NCBI GenBank assembly: GCA_028821515.1
Contig: JAPPGA010000033.1
Span: 1 to 64,000 of the forward strand
Reading direction: 5' to 3'
Source: Gammaproteobacteria bacterium
Lineage (GTDB): Bacteria > Pseudomonadota > Gammaproteobacteria > Pseudomonadales > Azotimanducaceae
Length of the DNA: 64,000 bases
Shown here: piece after piece, positions 9,210 through 18,109 of the stretch
How positions within the stretch are numbered: the first letter of the stretch is position 1
Layout of the letters: every line of letters begins with the position of its first letter
Notes under the pieces: generated by a model
What the model was told of the DNA's origin: nothing
Seen by the model: the letters and a program-made list of their open reading frames with translations, nothing else
Databases searched by the model: none
Made by a program: the position numbers and the translations under genes

Positions 9210-10670
9210 ATGCCCATCCCGATCCAACCGCTACAGGAAGCGGAACTGCCGGAGCGCAAGCGCCCGATTCTCAAGATGATAGGCCCCGGCGTGGTGATTG
9301 CCGGACTCGCCATCGGCTCTGGCGAACTGATCATGTGGCCCTGGATCACGTCAGTGGTCGGCGCGCAATTGCTCTGGGCCGCGGCGATCGGCATCTTCCT
9401 CCAGCTCTGGGTCAACATCGAGATCGGCCGATGGACCATCGTCACCGGCGAGAGTCCATTCACGGGCATGGCCAGGGCGATCAAACTCATCGTGTACGTG
9501 TTCGTATTCGTGATCTTCGTGGGCAAGTTCCTGCCGGGATGGGCGCGCGAGACCGGCATCGCGCTGCGCGACCTCATTTTCGGTCCCCAGCACGACAGCC
9601 CGGCCTGGCTCTGGACCGCGCTCGTATTTGCCCTGGTGGCCGCGATCCTGTTCGGACCCAGGGTGATCTACACCGCCGTGGAACGGTGCATCATGGGACT
9701 GATCGTCGTCATCGTCGCCGGCCTCATCTACGTCGTCTGGGAGATCGGATCCATGGAGATCTTCCTCGCCATGTGGGACGGCCTCATCAACCTGTTCAGC
9801 TTCCCGGACTTCCCCGTGGACGTCGTGGCCGATGACGGGTCGGTCCGCGATCAACTGACCTTCAACCGGTTCTTCGGGGCAGTGGTGTTCGCCGGCGCGG
9901 GCGGGCTCGGCAACCTGTACTACGCCTACTATCTCCGGGAGAAAGACATCGGCATGGGCGCGCGCATGCCCTCGCTCATGAGCCCCGCCCACAGGCACGA
10001 AGTGAAGGAAACGGACACTGGCTACGTCTATCCCGAAACCCCGGAAAACCGGCGACGCTTTCGGGACTGGTTCCGTTACGTCGTGATCGACCAGACGCTG
10101 TTCTTCTGGCTTCTCGGCAGCTTCACGATGTTCCTGTTCATCTTCGGCGCCCTCGCAGTACTGCACCCGATCGGCCTCGTGCCGGACCGGGGCAGCCTGG
10201 TGTGGGATCTCGCGTCCATTCTCGAACAGAGCATGGGCACGTTCGGCCGTTACCTGTTCCTGATCGTCGGCATGGCGGCCCTTTTCAGCACCCAGCTCGG
10301 CGGCATCGACGGCGGCAGCCGCATCTTTTCGGACCTGCTGCATACCAACTTCAAGTTCGGCCGGTGGCTGAATCTCGAACAGTGGTACCTGGTGCTGGTC
10401 ATCACCACGATGGTGATCGGCGTCTTCAGCGTGTGGTTCTTCGGCAGGTACGACATCGCCGGGCTCGACTTCCTGTTCATCGCCGCGCTCATCGGGGGCT
10501 TCGTAATGGCCGTCTACGTCCCGCTTATCCTCTACATGAACCTCACCTACCTGCCGAAGTCGGCTCGGCCCGGATGGGTCAACATCGTTTTCATGGTCCT
10601 CGCGTCCGCCATGTACATCGCGTTTGCCGGGTACACGATCTACAGCAAGGTGGTGGAGGTCGTGGCGTAG
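9210..10670 (+). CDS. Nramp-like inner-membrane transporter
   Basis: A 486-residue polytopic membrane protein with about eleven hydrophobic segments. GPGVVIAGLAIGSGELI in the first helix is the counterpart of the Nramp GPG...DPGN helix. The metal-coordinating DPGN reads IGSGE here, and no MPH motif is visible in the sixth helix (FAGAGGLGNLYYAYYL). It therefore probably carries something other than the usual divalent metals. The start is uncertain, with no strong Shine-Dalgarno; a TTG 13 codons upstream is an alternative. The stop is two bases from the next gene, so the two form an operon. Confidence 0.75.
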   Translation: MPIPIQPLQEAELPERKRPILKMIGPGVVIAGLAIGSGELIMWPWITSVVGAQLLWAAAIGIFLQLWVNIEIGRWTIVTGESPFTGMARAIKLIVYVFVFVIFVGKFLPGWARETGIALRDLIFGPQHDSPAWLWTALVFALVAAILFGPRVIYTAVERCIMGLIVVIVAGLIYVVWEIGSMEIFLAMWDGLINLFSFPDFPVDVVADDGSVRDQLTFNRFFGAVVFAGAGGLGNLYYAYYLREKDIGMGARMPSLMSPAHRHEVKETDTGYVYPETPENRRRFRDWFRYVVIDQTLFFWLLGSFTMFLFIFGALAVLHPIGLVPDRGSLVWDLASILEQSMGTFGRYLFLIVGMAALFSTQLGGIDGGSRIFSDLLHTNFKFGRWLNLEQWYLVLVITTMVIGVFSVWFFGRYDIAGLDFLFIAALIGGFVMAVYVPLILYMNLTYLPKSARPGWVNIVFMVLASAMYIAFAGYTIYSKVVEVVA

Positions 10671-10672
10671 TC

Positions 10673-11500
10673 ATGGATCGGATCATTGTCCGCGAGGATG
10701 CCGTCATCGGCCGGGCCGGTGCGCGAGACCTGACCGGGAACCTGTTCATACCCCCGATGGGGACGGTGCCCAGACCGGCGATGGTCATCGTCCACGGCGG
10801 CGGCTGGGCGCGCGGCTCTCCCCGGGGCGTCAGGGGATTCGGCGAATACCTGAGCCAGTTGGGGTTCGTGTGCCTGTGCCCGTCCTACCGGCTGTCCGGC
10901 GAGGCACACTGGCCGGCGCAGATCGAGGACGTCAAGTGCGCGATCCGGTACCTCAAGGCGAACTGCGATGCGCTTGGCGTCGATCCCGCTCGCGTCGGTG
11001 TGACGGGGGATTCCGCAGGCGGTCACCTGGCGCTCATGGCGGCGGCAACTTCGGATTTTGAAGGCGCGAGCGGTCATGCCGGTTGTTCGAGCGAGGTCAA
11101 GGCGGTGGGTTCCATGTACGGACCCACCCGGGCACGGCGGAACAACGCTTCCGGCAAACCGACCGGGCTGCTGCTCCCGGAAGCGAACGACCGGGACTAT
11201 GGGGGGGCGAGCCCGATCTGCTACGACCTGGCCAACTTCCCGCCCTGCCTCCTGATCCACGGGTCCGAGGATCCCGCAGTCCCTCTCGCGGACACCATCG
11301 ACCTCTATACGAAACTGTCCGGGCTCGGCCGGGCAGTCGAACTTCACGTGTTTGCCGGCGAGGGCCATGCATTCGATCGGCGCAGCACCACGCGGGACGG
11401 CATGGTGGATGTGGCGGACCCGTCATCGGTCTACGGTCAGACCGTCCTCCGCCTGATCGAGCACTTCTTCTCGAAGTACCTGGAAGGCCGCGGAGGGTGA
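10673..11500 (+). CDS. Alpha/beta hydrolase, BD-FAE/HSL-type esterase
   Basis: A 275-residue hydrolase. The oxyanion-hole motif HGGGW is near residue 42 and the nucleophile elbow is GDSAGG. The acid is probably in HGSEDPAVP and the catalytic histidine in GEGHAFD, the usual order for hormone-sensitive-lipase-like and kynurenine-formamidase-like esterases. There is no signal peptide, so it is cytosolic. It lies two bases after the transporter gene and 60 bases before the aldolase gene, so all three are likely co-transcribed and may process an imported ester. Confidence 0.85.
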   Translation: MDRIIVREDAVIGRAGARDLTGNLFIPPMGTVPRPAMVIVHGGGWARGSPRGVRGFGEYLSQLGFVCLCPSYRLSGEAHWPAQIEDVKCAIRYLKANCDALGVDPARVGVTGDSAGGHLALMAAATSDFEGASGHAGCSSEVKAVGSMYGPTRARRNNASGKPTGLLLPEANDRDYGGASPICYDLANFPPCLLIHGSEDPAVPLADTIDLYTKLSGLGRAVELHVFAGEGHAFDRRSTTRDGMVDVADPSSVYGQTVLRLIEHFFSKYLEGRGG

Positions 11501-11560
11501 CGACTTCCGACATGTCGCAGTGGAACGAACGCGTTCAGAAAAGCCTAAAGGAGCCTTGAA

Positions 11561-12220
11561 ATGTCAGATACGGTAAACGAACAAATCCTGCGCGAGGAGC
11601 TTGTGGAGCACTACAGGCTCGTTGCGGAAAGGGGCCTGAACGAGCTCAGCTCGGGCAACCTGAGCGTCCGGTTCGGCGACGACAGGATGTTGATTTCGCC
11701 CACGGGCGCGGCGTCGGAATCCATTACCACGGACTCCATCGTCAACATTTCCCTGGACGGTGACTGGGACGGCGGACGCAAGCCCTCCTCCGAGTGGCGC
11801 ATGCACGCGGCGATCTACGAAAGGCATGCCGGGGCCGAGGCGGTGGTGCATACGCATTCGGACTACTGCGTCGCGGTGGCGAGCCACCTCAAACCACTGC
11901 CGGGTTTTCACTACCTGGTGGGATCGTTCGGCGGCAACGACGTTCCCTGCGTGCCCTACTCGACCTTCGGCACGCAGGCGCTGGCTGACCACGCGGCCGA
12001 AGCGCTCACCCACCGCACGGCATGCCTGCTCGGCAAACACGGAATGATCTGCCGCGCGCCCAATCTCAAGAGAGCAGTCAACCAGGCGCATCGCCTGGAG
12101 ATCATGTGCCGGCAGTACATCCTGGCACGGCAACTGGGCGAGCCAGAGCGCCTGACGGATACCGAGTGGGAGGAGTTCTTCGAGCGGGCGAGGCAAAACC
12201 AGTACGGAAAGGAGATCTGA
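11561..12220 (+). CDS. Class II aldolase/adducin family protein
   Basis: A 219-residue protein of the fuculose-phosphate aldolase fold, zinc enzymes that cleave sugar phosphates or decarboxylate related acids. GNLSVRFGDDRMLISPTG is the substrate loop, SSEWRMH carries the general acid/base glutamate, HTHS gives two zinc histidines and a third is expected near GKHGMI. The length is normal for the family. The Shine-Dalgarno is AAGGAG, seven bases upstream. Its position after the transporter and esterase suggests the same pathway. Confidence 0.85.
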   Translation: MSDTVNEQILREELVEHYRLVAERGLNELSSGNLSVRFGDDRMLISPTGAASESITTDSIVNISLDGDWDGGRKPSSEWRMHAAIYERHAGAEAVVHTHSDYCVAVASHLKPLPGFHYLVGSFGGNDVPCVPYSTFGTQALADHAAEALTHRTACLLGKHGMICRAPNLKRAVNQAHRLEIMCRQYILARQLGEPERLTDTEWEEFFERARQNQYGKEI

Positions 12221-12247
12221 CCCCTCCCGTCTGGGACTTGGAGGCAA

Positions 12248-13105
12248 TCAGCCCGAGGCAAGGCGCGGGTTTCGCAGCTTCTCCTGTTGCTCGTAGATGC
12301 TGCCGCCTTCCACGCGGGGCAGGCTGAGGCGCACAGGCAGGTCTTTCATCCGTGGCTCCAGGGTGGGCTTTCCGCGCACCACCCGGCTGTTCAGATCCTC
12401 AAGGGAGTCGCCCGAGGGAACGAGCGGCCATGCGTCCGTGGCGCAGAACCCGATGAAGAACATCCGGCGGGGTTTCATCGAACGATTGGGCCTGGAGCCG
12501 TGCACCATGCGAACGTGGTGCAGGGTGATGCCACCCGCCCTGACCGTGACGGGCACAGCGCCGTCGCCGGTGAACCCACGGTCCGTGATCGCGCCGACGA
12601 AGAGACCGTCCTGGTGATGGTTCCAAGTCCTGCCCCTGTGGCTGCCCGGGAGAACCATGAGCGCCCCGTTCTCCATCGTCATGTCATCGAGCGCGATGCC
12701 CACTTCGAGCAGGTCGTCGTTGGTGTGCGGATAGAACGCCCAGTCCTGGTGCCACTCCACGGCGGAACCGTCGCCGTGGTTCTTCATGTTCAGCTTGTTG
12801 TTGTGGGACCGCAGGTTCGGCCCCAGGAGGCTCTCCACCATGTCCAGGATGCGCTCGTGGCGGGCGTACTTCGCGTAGACCGGGTGCTTGGTGAGAGGGT
12901 GCTTGATGCGGCGCAGGCTGGGCGACGCCGCGCTATGCCCCGGCTCGAGATCGAAGATCGCGTCGTTGGCGGTGACTCCCCGGGACCTCTCGACGAACTC
13001 GTCGGTGACCTGGCGCAGTTCCTCCAACTCGGCAACGGTCAGGACGGACTCGACGGCCAGGTAACCATTGCTCTGATAGGACGCGATCTGGGTTGCATCA
13101 AGCAT
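12248..13105 (-). CDS. PhyH-family dioxygenase coupled to an LLM gene
   Basis: A 285-residue compact PhyH oxygenase. The iron motif is EWHQDWAF and the distal block is HHVRMVHGSRPNRS, the textbook HG..xNxS arrangement with a following arginine for 2-oxoglutarate. It resembles small PhyH and ectoine-hydroxylase-like proteins more than the long paralogs at the left edge. The ATG lies inside the end of the upstream luciferase-like gene (8-base overlap), so translation is probably coupled. Confidence 0.88.
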   Translation of the reverse strand: MLDATQIASYQSNGYLAVESVLTVAELEELRQVTDEFVERSRGVTANDAIFDLEPGHSAASPSLRRIKHPLTKHPVYAKYARHERILDMVESLLGPNLRSHNNKLNMKNHGDGSAVEWHQDWAFYPHTNDDLLEVGIALDDMTMENGALMVLPGSHRGRTWNHHQDGLFVGAITDRGFTGDGAVPVTVRAGGITLHHVRMVHGSRPNRSMKPRRMFFIGFCATDAWPLVPSGDSLEDLNSRVVRGKPTLEPRMKDLPVRLSLPRVEGGSIYEQQEKLRNPRLASG

Positions 13106-13940
13106 CGAGATAGGGCTGGACCTTGTCCATCATTCGCCGCATCGCATCGGCATCCTGGGGCGGCAGCCAGAAGATGATGCGGTTGACGCCCTCGTCGATG
13201 AATCTCGACGGCCAGTAGTCGTCGTCGGGCAGCAGCGCGAAGATCGAGATGTCGATGGACGACGGGTCCCTGCCCGCCTCCTCGGCAAGCTGCCGGAGTT
13301 TCCCCACGCCTTCGAGCACCTGCTCGGGCCAGCCCGCGCGCGGCAGCCAGCCGTCGCCGTACTTCACCACCCGGCGCAGCGTGTGAATGGTCTCGCCGCC
13401 GAGAAAGAGGGGTGGATGCGGATCGGAAATCGGCTTTGGCCACGCCCAGATCGGATCGAAGTCGACGTGGTCGCCGTGGAACTCGGCCTCGTCCTCGGTC
13501 CAGATCTTCTTTATGGCCTGCATCTGCTCCTCGAGGCGCTTGAACCGCGTGTCCCACTCGGTGCCGTGATTCTCCGCTTCTTCGCGGTTCCAGCCGCCGC
13601 CCATGCCGAACATGAGCCGGCCGTTCGACTGGAAGTCGAGTGTCGCGCCCGCCTTGGCGGTGGTGATGGTGTCCCGCTCGATGATGAGGATGATGCTGGT
13701 GCCGAGCTTGATCTTCGACGTTACGGCAGCGGCAGCGGAAAGCGTCACGAAGGGGTCCAGCGTGTGCTTGTACTCCTCTGGCAGTTCCGTTCCCTCCGGA
13801 TAGGGCGACAGGCGTGACGTCGGAATGTGCGTGTGCTCGGGGACCCAAAGAGAGTCGAAGCCGCGGTCCTCCACCTCGCGCGCGAGATCGGTGATGGGCA
13901 TGGAGTATTCAGTGATGAAGTTGAAGATTCCGACGTTCAT
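13098..13940 (-). CDS. Luciferase-like (LLM) oxidoreductase, F420-type
   Basis: A 280-residue TIM-barrel flavoprotein beginning MNVGIFNFITEYSMPITDLA, with SLWVPEHTH, the substrate/cofactor strand GTSIILI and the GRLMFGMGGGWNREE loop typical of the probable-F420 subfamily. Whether this organism makes F420 cannot be told from the window; FMN is the alternative cofactor. The start ATG has AAGG upstream. It overlaps the PhyH gene by eight bases and follows the Gfo/Idh gene by 53 bases, giving a likely three-gene operon. Confidence 0.87.
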   Translation of the reverse strand: MNVGIFNFITEYSMPITDLAREVEDRGFDSLWVPEHTHIPTSRLSPYPEGTELPEEYKHTLDPFVTLSAAAAVTSKIKLGTSIILIIERDTITTAKAGATLDFQSNGRLMFGMGGGWNREEAENHGTEWDTRFKRLEEQMQAIKKIWTEDEAEFHGDHVDFDPIWAWPKPISDPHPPLFLGGETIHTLRRVVKYGDGWLPRAGWPEQVLEGVGKLRQLAEEAGRDPSSIDISIFALLPDDDYWPSRFIDEGVNRIIFWLPPQDADAMRRMMDKVQPYLDA

Positions 13941-13993
13941 GGAACTAGCCTGCCTTGAAAGAAGATTGGTGAAATACGCGGACCGGTTGGGCG

Positions 13994-15133
13994 CTAGAGG
14001 TCGTCCAGGTCGATGGTCCTGCCGGTGCGGGACGACTCGAGGATGCCGAAGATGATCTTCATCGTCCCGATGTTGTCGCGGCCGCTGCTGATGGGTTCCG
14101 CGCCGGTTCTGCAGCACTCTTCCCAGTGCAGGATCTCGTTGATGAAGAAATCGGTACTGGGTTGATCGCCCTCCCTCGTGGGGAGCGGCTCAAAGCCCGG
14201 ATCCAGCAACTCCCTGACCTTCTCTGCCGAGAACTCTTCACCCGCTGCCTGCAAGACGGGAAGCTGCGACCGTATCTGGTCTTTCTCTTCCGTCTTGAGG
14301 GCGAACATGATCGGACCGAACTGGTTGACCCCCCTGGCATTCTCGGGCAACGGCGGGGTCGAGTGCAGCGAGCCCTTGCTGCCGTAGACCATGTACGACA
14401 TCCCTTCGGGCGCCAGGCGCGTGGTCCAGTTGCCGTACACATCGCCTATGACCCCGCTTTCGAATTCGAGGGTCGCGAAGAACAGGTCCTCTGCGCCATT
14501 CGCCATCTGAGACTCTATGGTCCTGCAGATCCCGTTCACCCGCTTGACGTCGCCAACGTAGTAGCGCAGCAGGTCCAGGTGGTGGACGGAGTTGACCATC
14601 AGGATGCCGCCGCCATGTTTACCGTCGCTCATCCAGCTTTTACGGGGCCGGCGGCCTCCACCCATGATCGCGTGTGTTCGAACCGCCTGGACCTCGCCGA
14701 TGTCGCCCTCGTCGATGAAGCGTTTCACCGCGGGCGCTTCGGGCGAGTATCGCAGGTGCTGCGCGACCATCAGCGTCACGCCCGAAATGTCGGCGGCTTC
14801 GATCATTTCCCGGCAGCCCTGCAGCGTGTGGGCCATTGCCTTCTCGACGAGCACGTGCTTGCCAGCTTGCGCGGCGGCAACGGCCTGGGGGGCGTGCAGG
14901 TCGTGACTGGTGCAGATATCAACAGCATCGATATCCGCCTTCTGCAGCATCTCGCCGTAGTCGAGGTAGATCGTTTCGACCCCCGCTTTCTGGGCGTACT
15001 CCTGCGCCCTGGACTCGACGATGTCGCATACCGCCACGAGTTGCACCCGCTCTGGATGCGCCAGGTACGCGTTCATGTGCCGATTGGAAATGCCTCCGGT
15101 ACCGACCAGGCCGACTCTCATAGGCTCGGACAT
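13994..15133 (-). CDS. Gfo/Idh/MocA family oxidoreductase (divergent-module copy A)
   Basis: A 379-residue oxidoreductase with Rossmann motif GTGGISNRH, an EKAMAHT motif in place of EKP, and HHLDLLRYYVGDVKR in the catalytic domain. It is most like the copy at 38427, sharing CDIVES, YLD.GEMLQKADIDAVDICT and HWEECCRTG. The Shine-Dalgarno AAGGGGGAAAG precedes the ATG. It is divergent from a PhyH gene 113 bases away, the same pairing as at 37-39.6 kb. The substrate is probably a sugar, uronate or cyclitol by family, not by direct evidence. Confidence 0.88.
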   Translation of the reverse strand: MSEPMRVGLVGTGGISNRHMNAYLAHPERVQLVAVCDIVESRAQEYAQKAGVETIYLDYGEMLQKADIDAVDICTSHDLHAPQAVAAAQAGKHVLVEKAMAHTLQGCREMIEAADISGVTLMVAQHLRYSPEAPAVKRFIDEGDIGEVQAVRTHAIMGGGRRPRKSWMSDGKHGGGILMVNSVHHLDLLRYYVGDVKRVNGICRTIESQMANGAEDLFFATLEFESGVIGDVYGNWTTRLAPEGMSYMVYGSKGSLHSTPPLPENARGVNQFGPIMFALKTEEKDQIRSQLPVLQAAGEEFSAEKVRELLDPGFEPLPTREGDQPSTDFFINEILHWEECCRTGAEPISSGRDNIGTMKIIFGILESSRTGRTIDLDDL

Positions 15134-15211
15134 CTTTCCCCCTTCGTCTTCGGTCAGAAAGAATAACCGATTGCCCCGGATCGGGTGATCGCCGGGTCTC
15201 CCGGGCAGGCG

Positions 15212-15217
15212 TAGAAT
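15212..15217 (+). promoter_or_regulatory. Candidate -10 element TAGAAT of PhyH paralog 3
   Basis: AGGCGTAGAAT lies 29 bases before the ATG of the PhyH gene, matching the element before the other three long PhyH paralogs. Confidence 0.4.
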
Positions 15218-15246
15218 GTCCGCAAGGCACCGGGGGAGAAAGCGTC

Positions 15247-16263
15247 ATGGCAGAAGCAGCGACCAACCTGGAGACCGGCCTCGACCGCGCATGGAACGAC
15301 ATTTGCGAGCTCGGCTTGCAGTCCTATGTCGCCGATCTCGACGCCTACGGCTACACCATCATCCCGCCCGAGATCGCAAGCCCCAACGGCCTGGCCGACC
15401 GGATGCTCGAGGCCATGCTCGATATCGCCGAACAGCGCAACGGCGAGCGGCCCGATCTCGAAACCGGCTCCACCCACGCGCACATGCAGGTGCAATCGAT
15501 GTCCGCCCCGGTCAAGAAGGGGCGACCCAAGAGCCGCATGCGGGGTGCCAACAGCGAGGATCGCGATTCGCCCATCGGCGACGTCATGCATTCGCTGCTG
15601 CTCGAGAACCCGGTGTTCGAAGAGTCCCTCATGAACCCCGTGATGCTCGCGCTGGCGACCTACCTCTGCGGATACAACGCGGTGCTGTCGACCATGGCCT
15701 GCTGGATGAAAGGCCCCAACGAGACCACGTTCCGGCTGCACACGGACAATCCCATGGCATCACCGTTGACGCAGCAGTCCGTCGTTTGCCAGAGCACGTA
15801 CTGGTTGACCGACTTCAACCGGGAGAACGGCGGCACGGCGGTCGTGCCTGGCAGCCACAAGTGGTGCCGCCATCCGATGGGCGCCGAGTGCATCGTGCCC
15901 GCCAATCCCGGCGAATTCGGCAATGCGCAGGCGGTGCCGGTCGAAGGCAAGGCTGGCTCCCTGATCGTCTGGCACGGCAACCTCTGGCACGGCGCATTCA
16001 ATCGCAGGGCACCGGGGCTCCGCGTGAGCGTCACGAACTACATGGTGCGGCCGTACATCCGAACGCTCGAGGACTTCATCGGCAAGATTCCGCAGGAAAT
16101 GCTGGATCGCAACTCCACGCGGTTCGCGATCCTGACGCAGCAGTCAGTCATCCCCGGCTACCACACCGAGGAAGACCGGGCCGAAAAGGCCGCCTACGCC
16201 GAGAAGTACATCTCGGCCTACGCGAGTGAATACGGGCGAGGCGCGAAAGACCTCTACGCGTGA
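15247..16263 (+). CDS. PhyH-family dioxygenase (paralog 3, divergent-module copy A)
   Basis: A 338-residue oxygenase with HxD motif H165-T-D167 and distal WHGNLWHGAFNRRAPGLR. It is closest to the gene at 37250 (GLDRAWNDICELGLQ, PEIASPNGLA, ETGSTHA) and more distant from the two at the left edge. The Shine-Dalgarno GGGGGAG sits about eight bases before the ATG. It is divergent from the Gfo/Idh gene and ends facing the PhyH-HEAT gene across a hairpin. Confidence 0.9.
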   Translation: MAEAATNLETGLDRAWNDICELGLQSYVADLDAYGYTIIPPEIASPNGLADRMLEAMLDIAEQRNGERPDLETGSTHAHMQVQSMSAPVKKGRPKSRMRGANSEDRDSPIGDVMHSLLLENPVFEESLMNPVMLALATYLCGYNAVLSTMACWMKGPNETTFRLHTDNPMASPLTQQSVVCQSTYWLTDFNRENGGTAVVPGSHKWCRHPMGAECIVPANPGEFGNAQAVPVEGKAGSLIVWHGNLWHGAFNRRAPGLRVSVTNYMVRPYIRTLEDFIGKIPQEMLDRNSTRFAILTQQSVIPGYHTEEDRAEKAAYAEKYISAYASEYGRGAKDLYA

Positions 16264-16302
16264 CGGCGTGCGGGTCTGATGCCCGCCATCAGGGTCCCAG
16301 AA

Positions 16303-16338
16303 CTAGGCCAAATCAAAATTCGATTTTGAATTAGCCTG
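16303..16338. terminator. Candidate bidirectional terminator hairpin
   Basis: An interrupted inverted repeat between two convergent genes. The inner arms TCAAAAT/ATTTTGA (7 bases, 3-base loop) are extended by further pairs ending in TAGGC/GCCT. The A- and T-rich arms and the convergent setting suit termination on both strands. Confidence 0.5.
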
Positions 16339-16390
16339 GTTTCGCGTCAACGTGCCTTCGCGGCGACAATTGCCTGACCTGCCACTGCCA

Positions 16391-18049
16391 TCAGGGGTCC
16401 CAAGAGTTGAGGAGCAGGTGCCGGTCCCGGGTCGGCGCGCGTCTAAGGTCGTACTCCCAAGGCTCTCCGGACCACGGCTCATGGTCCCAGCGCGTCGTCA
16501 TCAGGTAATCGATGGCGGCGTTGAGGGCCTCCGCAGTGCCCAACCGGCGCAGGGCTTCGATGGACCAGCCTCGCACATGATGATGGCCGTGGACGAGATT
16601 CTCCTTGAGTGCGTCCACGATTCGGGGCAGCGCCCCGGCCCGCGGACCGAGACGACCGACCGATATCGCGGCGTACTGCCTGACAAGCGCGTCGTCGTCT
16701 CCAAGCGCGTCAACCAGTTCGGCCGGCACCTCCGCGCACGCCTGGCCAACCGTACCGATGGCTTCGGCAGCATATTGGCGCACGCGCGGTTCTTCGTGGT
16801 GCAAGAGTTGGGTAAGGGCTGGAAGGGCATCGACTGCAGCCGGGCCGATGTCGCCCAGGATGTCGGCAATCGCGGCGAGAAGCTCCGGAGTCGCATCGTC
16901 GACGAGATCAAGGAGCGGGACGACCGCCGCGGAGCCAAGCGGCGTAAAGCCGTATCCGGCGATGCAGCGCAGGGCGACATCGGGACTGGTCAGTGCCTCG
17001 ACCAGGGGTTCGATCTCGCCGATGTTGCCCAGCGTGTAGGCGGCACCGATCGCCTCGGCGTCATCCATACTCCGGAGGCGCTTGACGAGAGCGTCGGTAT
17101 CGTCGACCGCTCGATTAGTCCCCTGCTCTCCCGCGCCGCGATACCAGTTCCAGACGTATTCCCATATGGGTTCCTGCGGGTCTCCGGAAACAGTCCACTC
17201 CGGGCTACTGTTGTCCCAGGTTGGCGTTGTCGGTTCCCGGTCGCGCGCGAACAGTAACTTCACCATGTGCCGGGGAGTACCAGTCGTGTTCATGCCGAAG
17301 CGGCCGTGGGCGATGTCGTGGTGCACGATCGTCACGGTCCCCGCATCGGCGACGATGGGAGTCCTCGTCGCCTGCCAAGGGGCATCGAGGGCTTCCACCG
17401 TTTCGAACAGCTTGGCCTGATCGACTCGAAACGTCTCCAATTCGCGTTCGTAGAGCGCGTTGGCTTCCGGGTCGCTGTCGATGCTGGCATGCGCTTCTTT
17501 CTCTATCCTTTTGCGCAAGTCCTGCGTGCGCTGGCGCAAAACCGCCCGCTGCATCTCGAGAGCTCGACGCGGGAGATACTGGCTGCGCGGTGCAACGGCG
17601 GTCGGACCCATCTCCAGGGACACGTCCTGCGGGTAGTAGAACATCATCAGGAAACGTGGCGCGTGGTGGCGCCGCCCGTCCACCATGTGGTGCGAGTGGT
17701 AGTCACCGTCCTTGTGCAGCCTGCCGTCGCCAAGGTGCCACGGCTCGATCGGCTGCTCCGACTGGGGAAAGTTCACCTGGTCGTGCCGGTGGAAGTGCAG
17801 GTAGTAGTCAGGACCGAGGATCGACAACAGGGCGCCGTGGACGACCGGGTCGTCCAGCAGATCCCGCAGTTGGGGCACCACCGGCAGGATGTTGTTGTGC
17901 CCCGGCCCGAGTTGTTCGTCAAGCGGCTCGAGACGCACGCGCATGTCCTTGTGATACGACTTCGGAAGCGCCGACTGGAGGGTGATATACCCCTCGCGAA
18001 TGAAGCCTTGCATCTCTTCATCCGTGAGGAGGATGGGTGCTTCACTCAT
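16391..18049 (-). CDS. PhyH oxygenase-HEAT repeat fusion with coiled-coil insertion
   Basis: A 552-residue fusion. The N-terminal PhyH domain has iron motif LHKDGDYH and distal block VHHDIAHGRFGMN. It is followed by a HEAT array of at least five helical repeats (LVEALTSPDV, LLDLVDDATPELLAAIADILG, LTQLLHHEEPRVRQYA, DALGDDDALVRQYA) and the TRWDHEPWSGEPW tail. Relative to its paralog at 54813 it carries about 65 extra charged residues around 185-250, between the two iron-ligand blocks, which look like a helical coiled-coil hairpin. The Shine-Dalgarno is weak. Substrate and binding partner are unknown. Confidence 0.86.
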   Translation of the reverse strand: MSEAPILLTDEEMQGFIREGYITLQSALPKSYHKDMRVRLEPLDEQLGPGHNNILPVVPQLRDLLDDPVVHGALLSILGPDYYLHFHRHDQVNFPQSEQPIEPWHLGDGRLHKDGDYHSHHMVDGRRHHAPRFLMMFYYPQDVSLEMGPTAVAPRSQYLPRRALEMQRAVLRQRTQDLRKRIEKEAHASIDSDPEANALYERELETFRVDQAKLFETVEALDAPWQATRTPIVADAGTVTIVHHDIAHGRFGMNTTGTPRHMVKLLFARDREPTTPTWDNSSPEWTVSGDPQEPIWEYVWNWYRGAGEQGTNRAVDDTDALVKRLRSMDDAEAIGAAYTLGNIGEIEPLVEALTSPDVALRCIAGYGFTPLGSAAVVPLLDLVDDATPELLAAIADILGDIGPAAVDALPALTQLLHHEEPRVRQYAAEAIGTVGQACAEVPAELVDALGDDDALVRQYAAISVGRLGPRAGALPRIVDALKENLVHGHHHVRGWSIEALRRLGTAEALNAAIDYLMTTRWDHEPWSGEPWEYDLRRAPTRDRHLLLNSWDP

Positions 18050-18109
18050 GGGTTTGATCGCGCGTACTTGTTCCTGACACCTTCGGAAAACGATAGTACA
18101 CCCGGAACT

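Noticed and set aside
9351-10343. 330-residue minus-strand open frame in the transporter gene
   Set aside because: It is antisense shadow rich in acidic residues and histidine, the mirror of transmembrane codons, without start signals.
16285-16402. Short direct repeat (GCCATCAGGG(G)TCCCA) flanking the hairpin between convergent genes
   Set aside because: Only about 15 bases with a one-base difference, and one copy is the end of a coding sequence; too little to call an insertion or attachment site.
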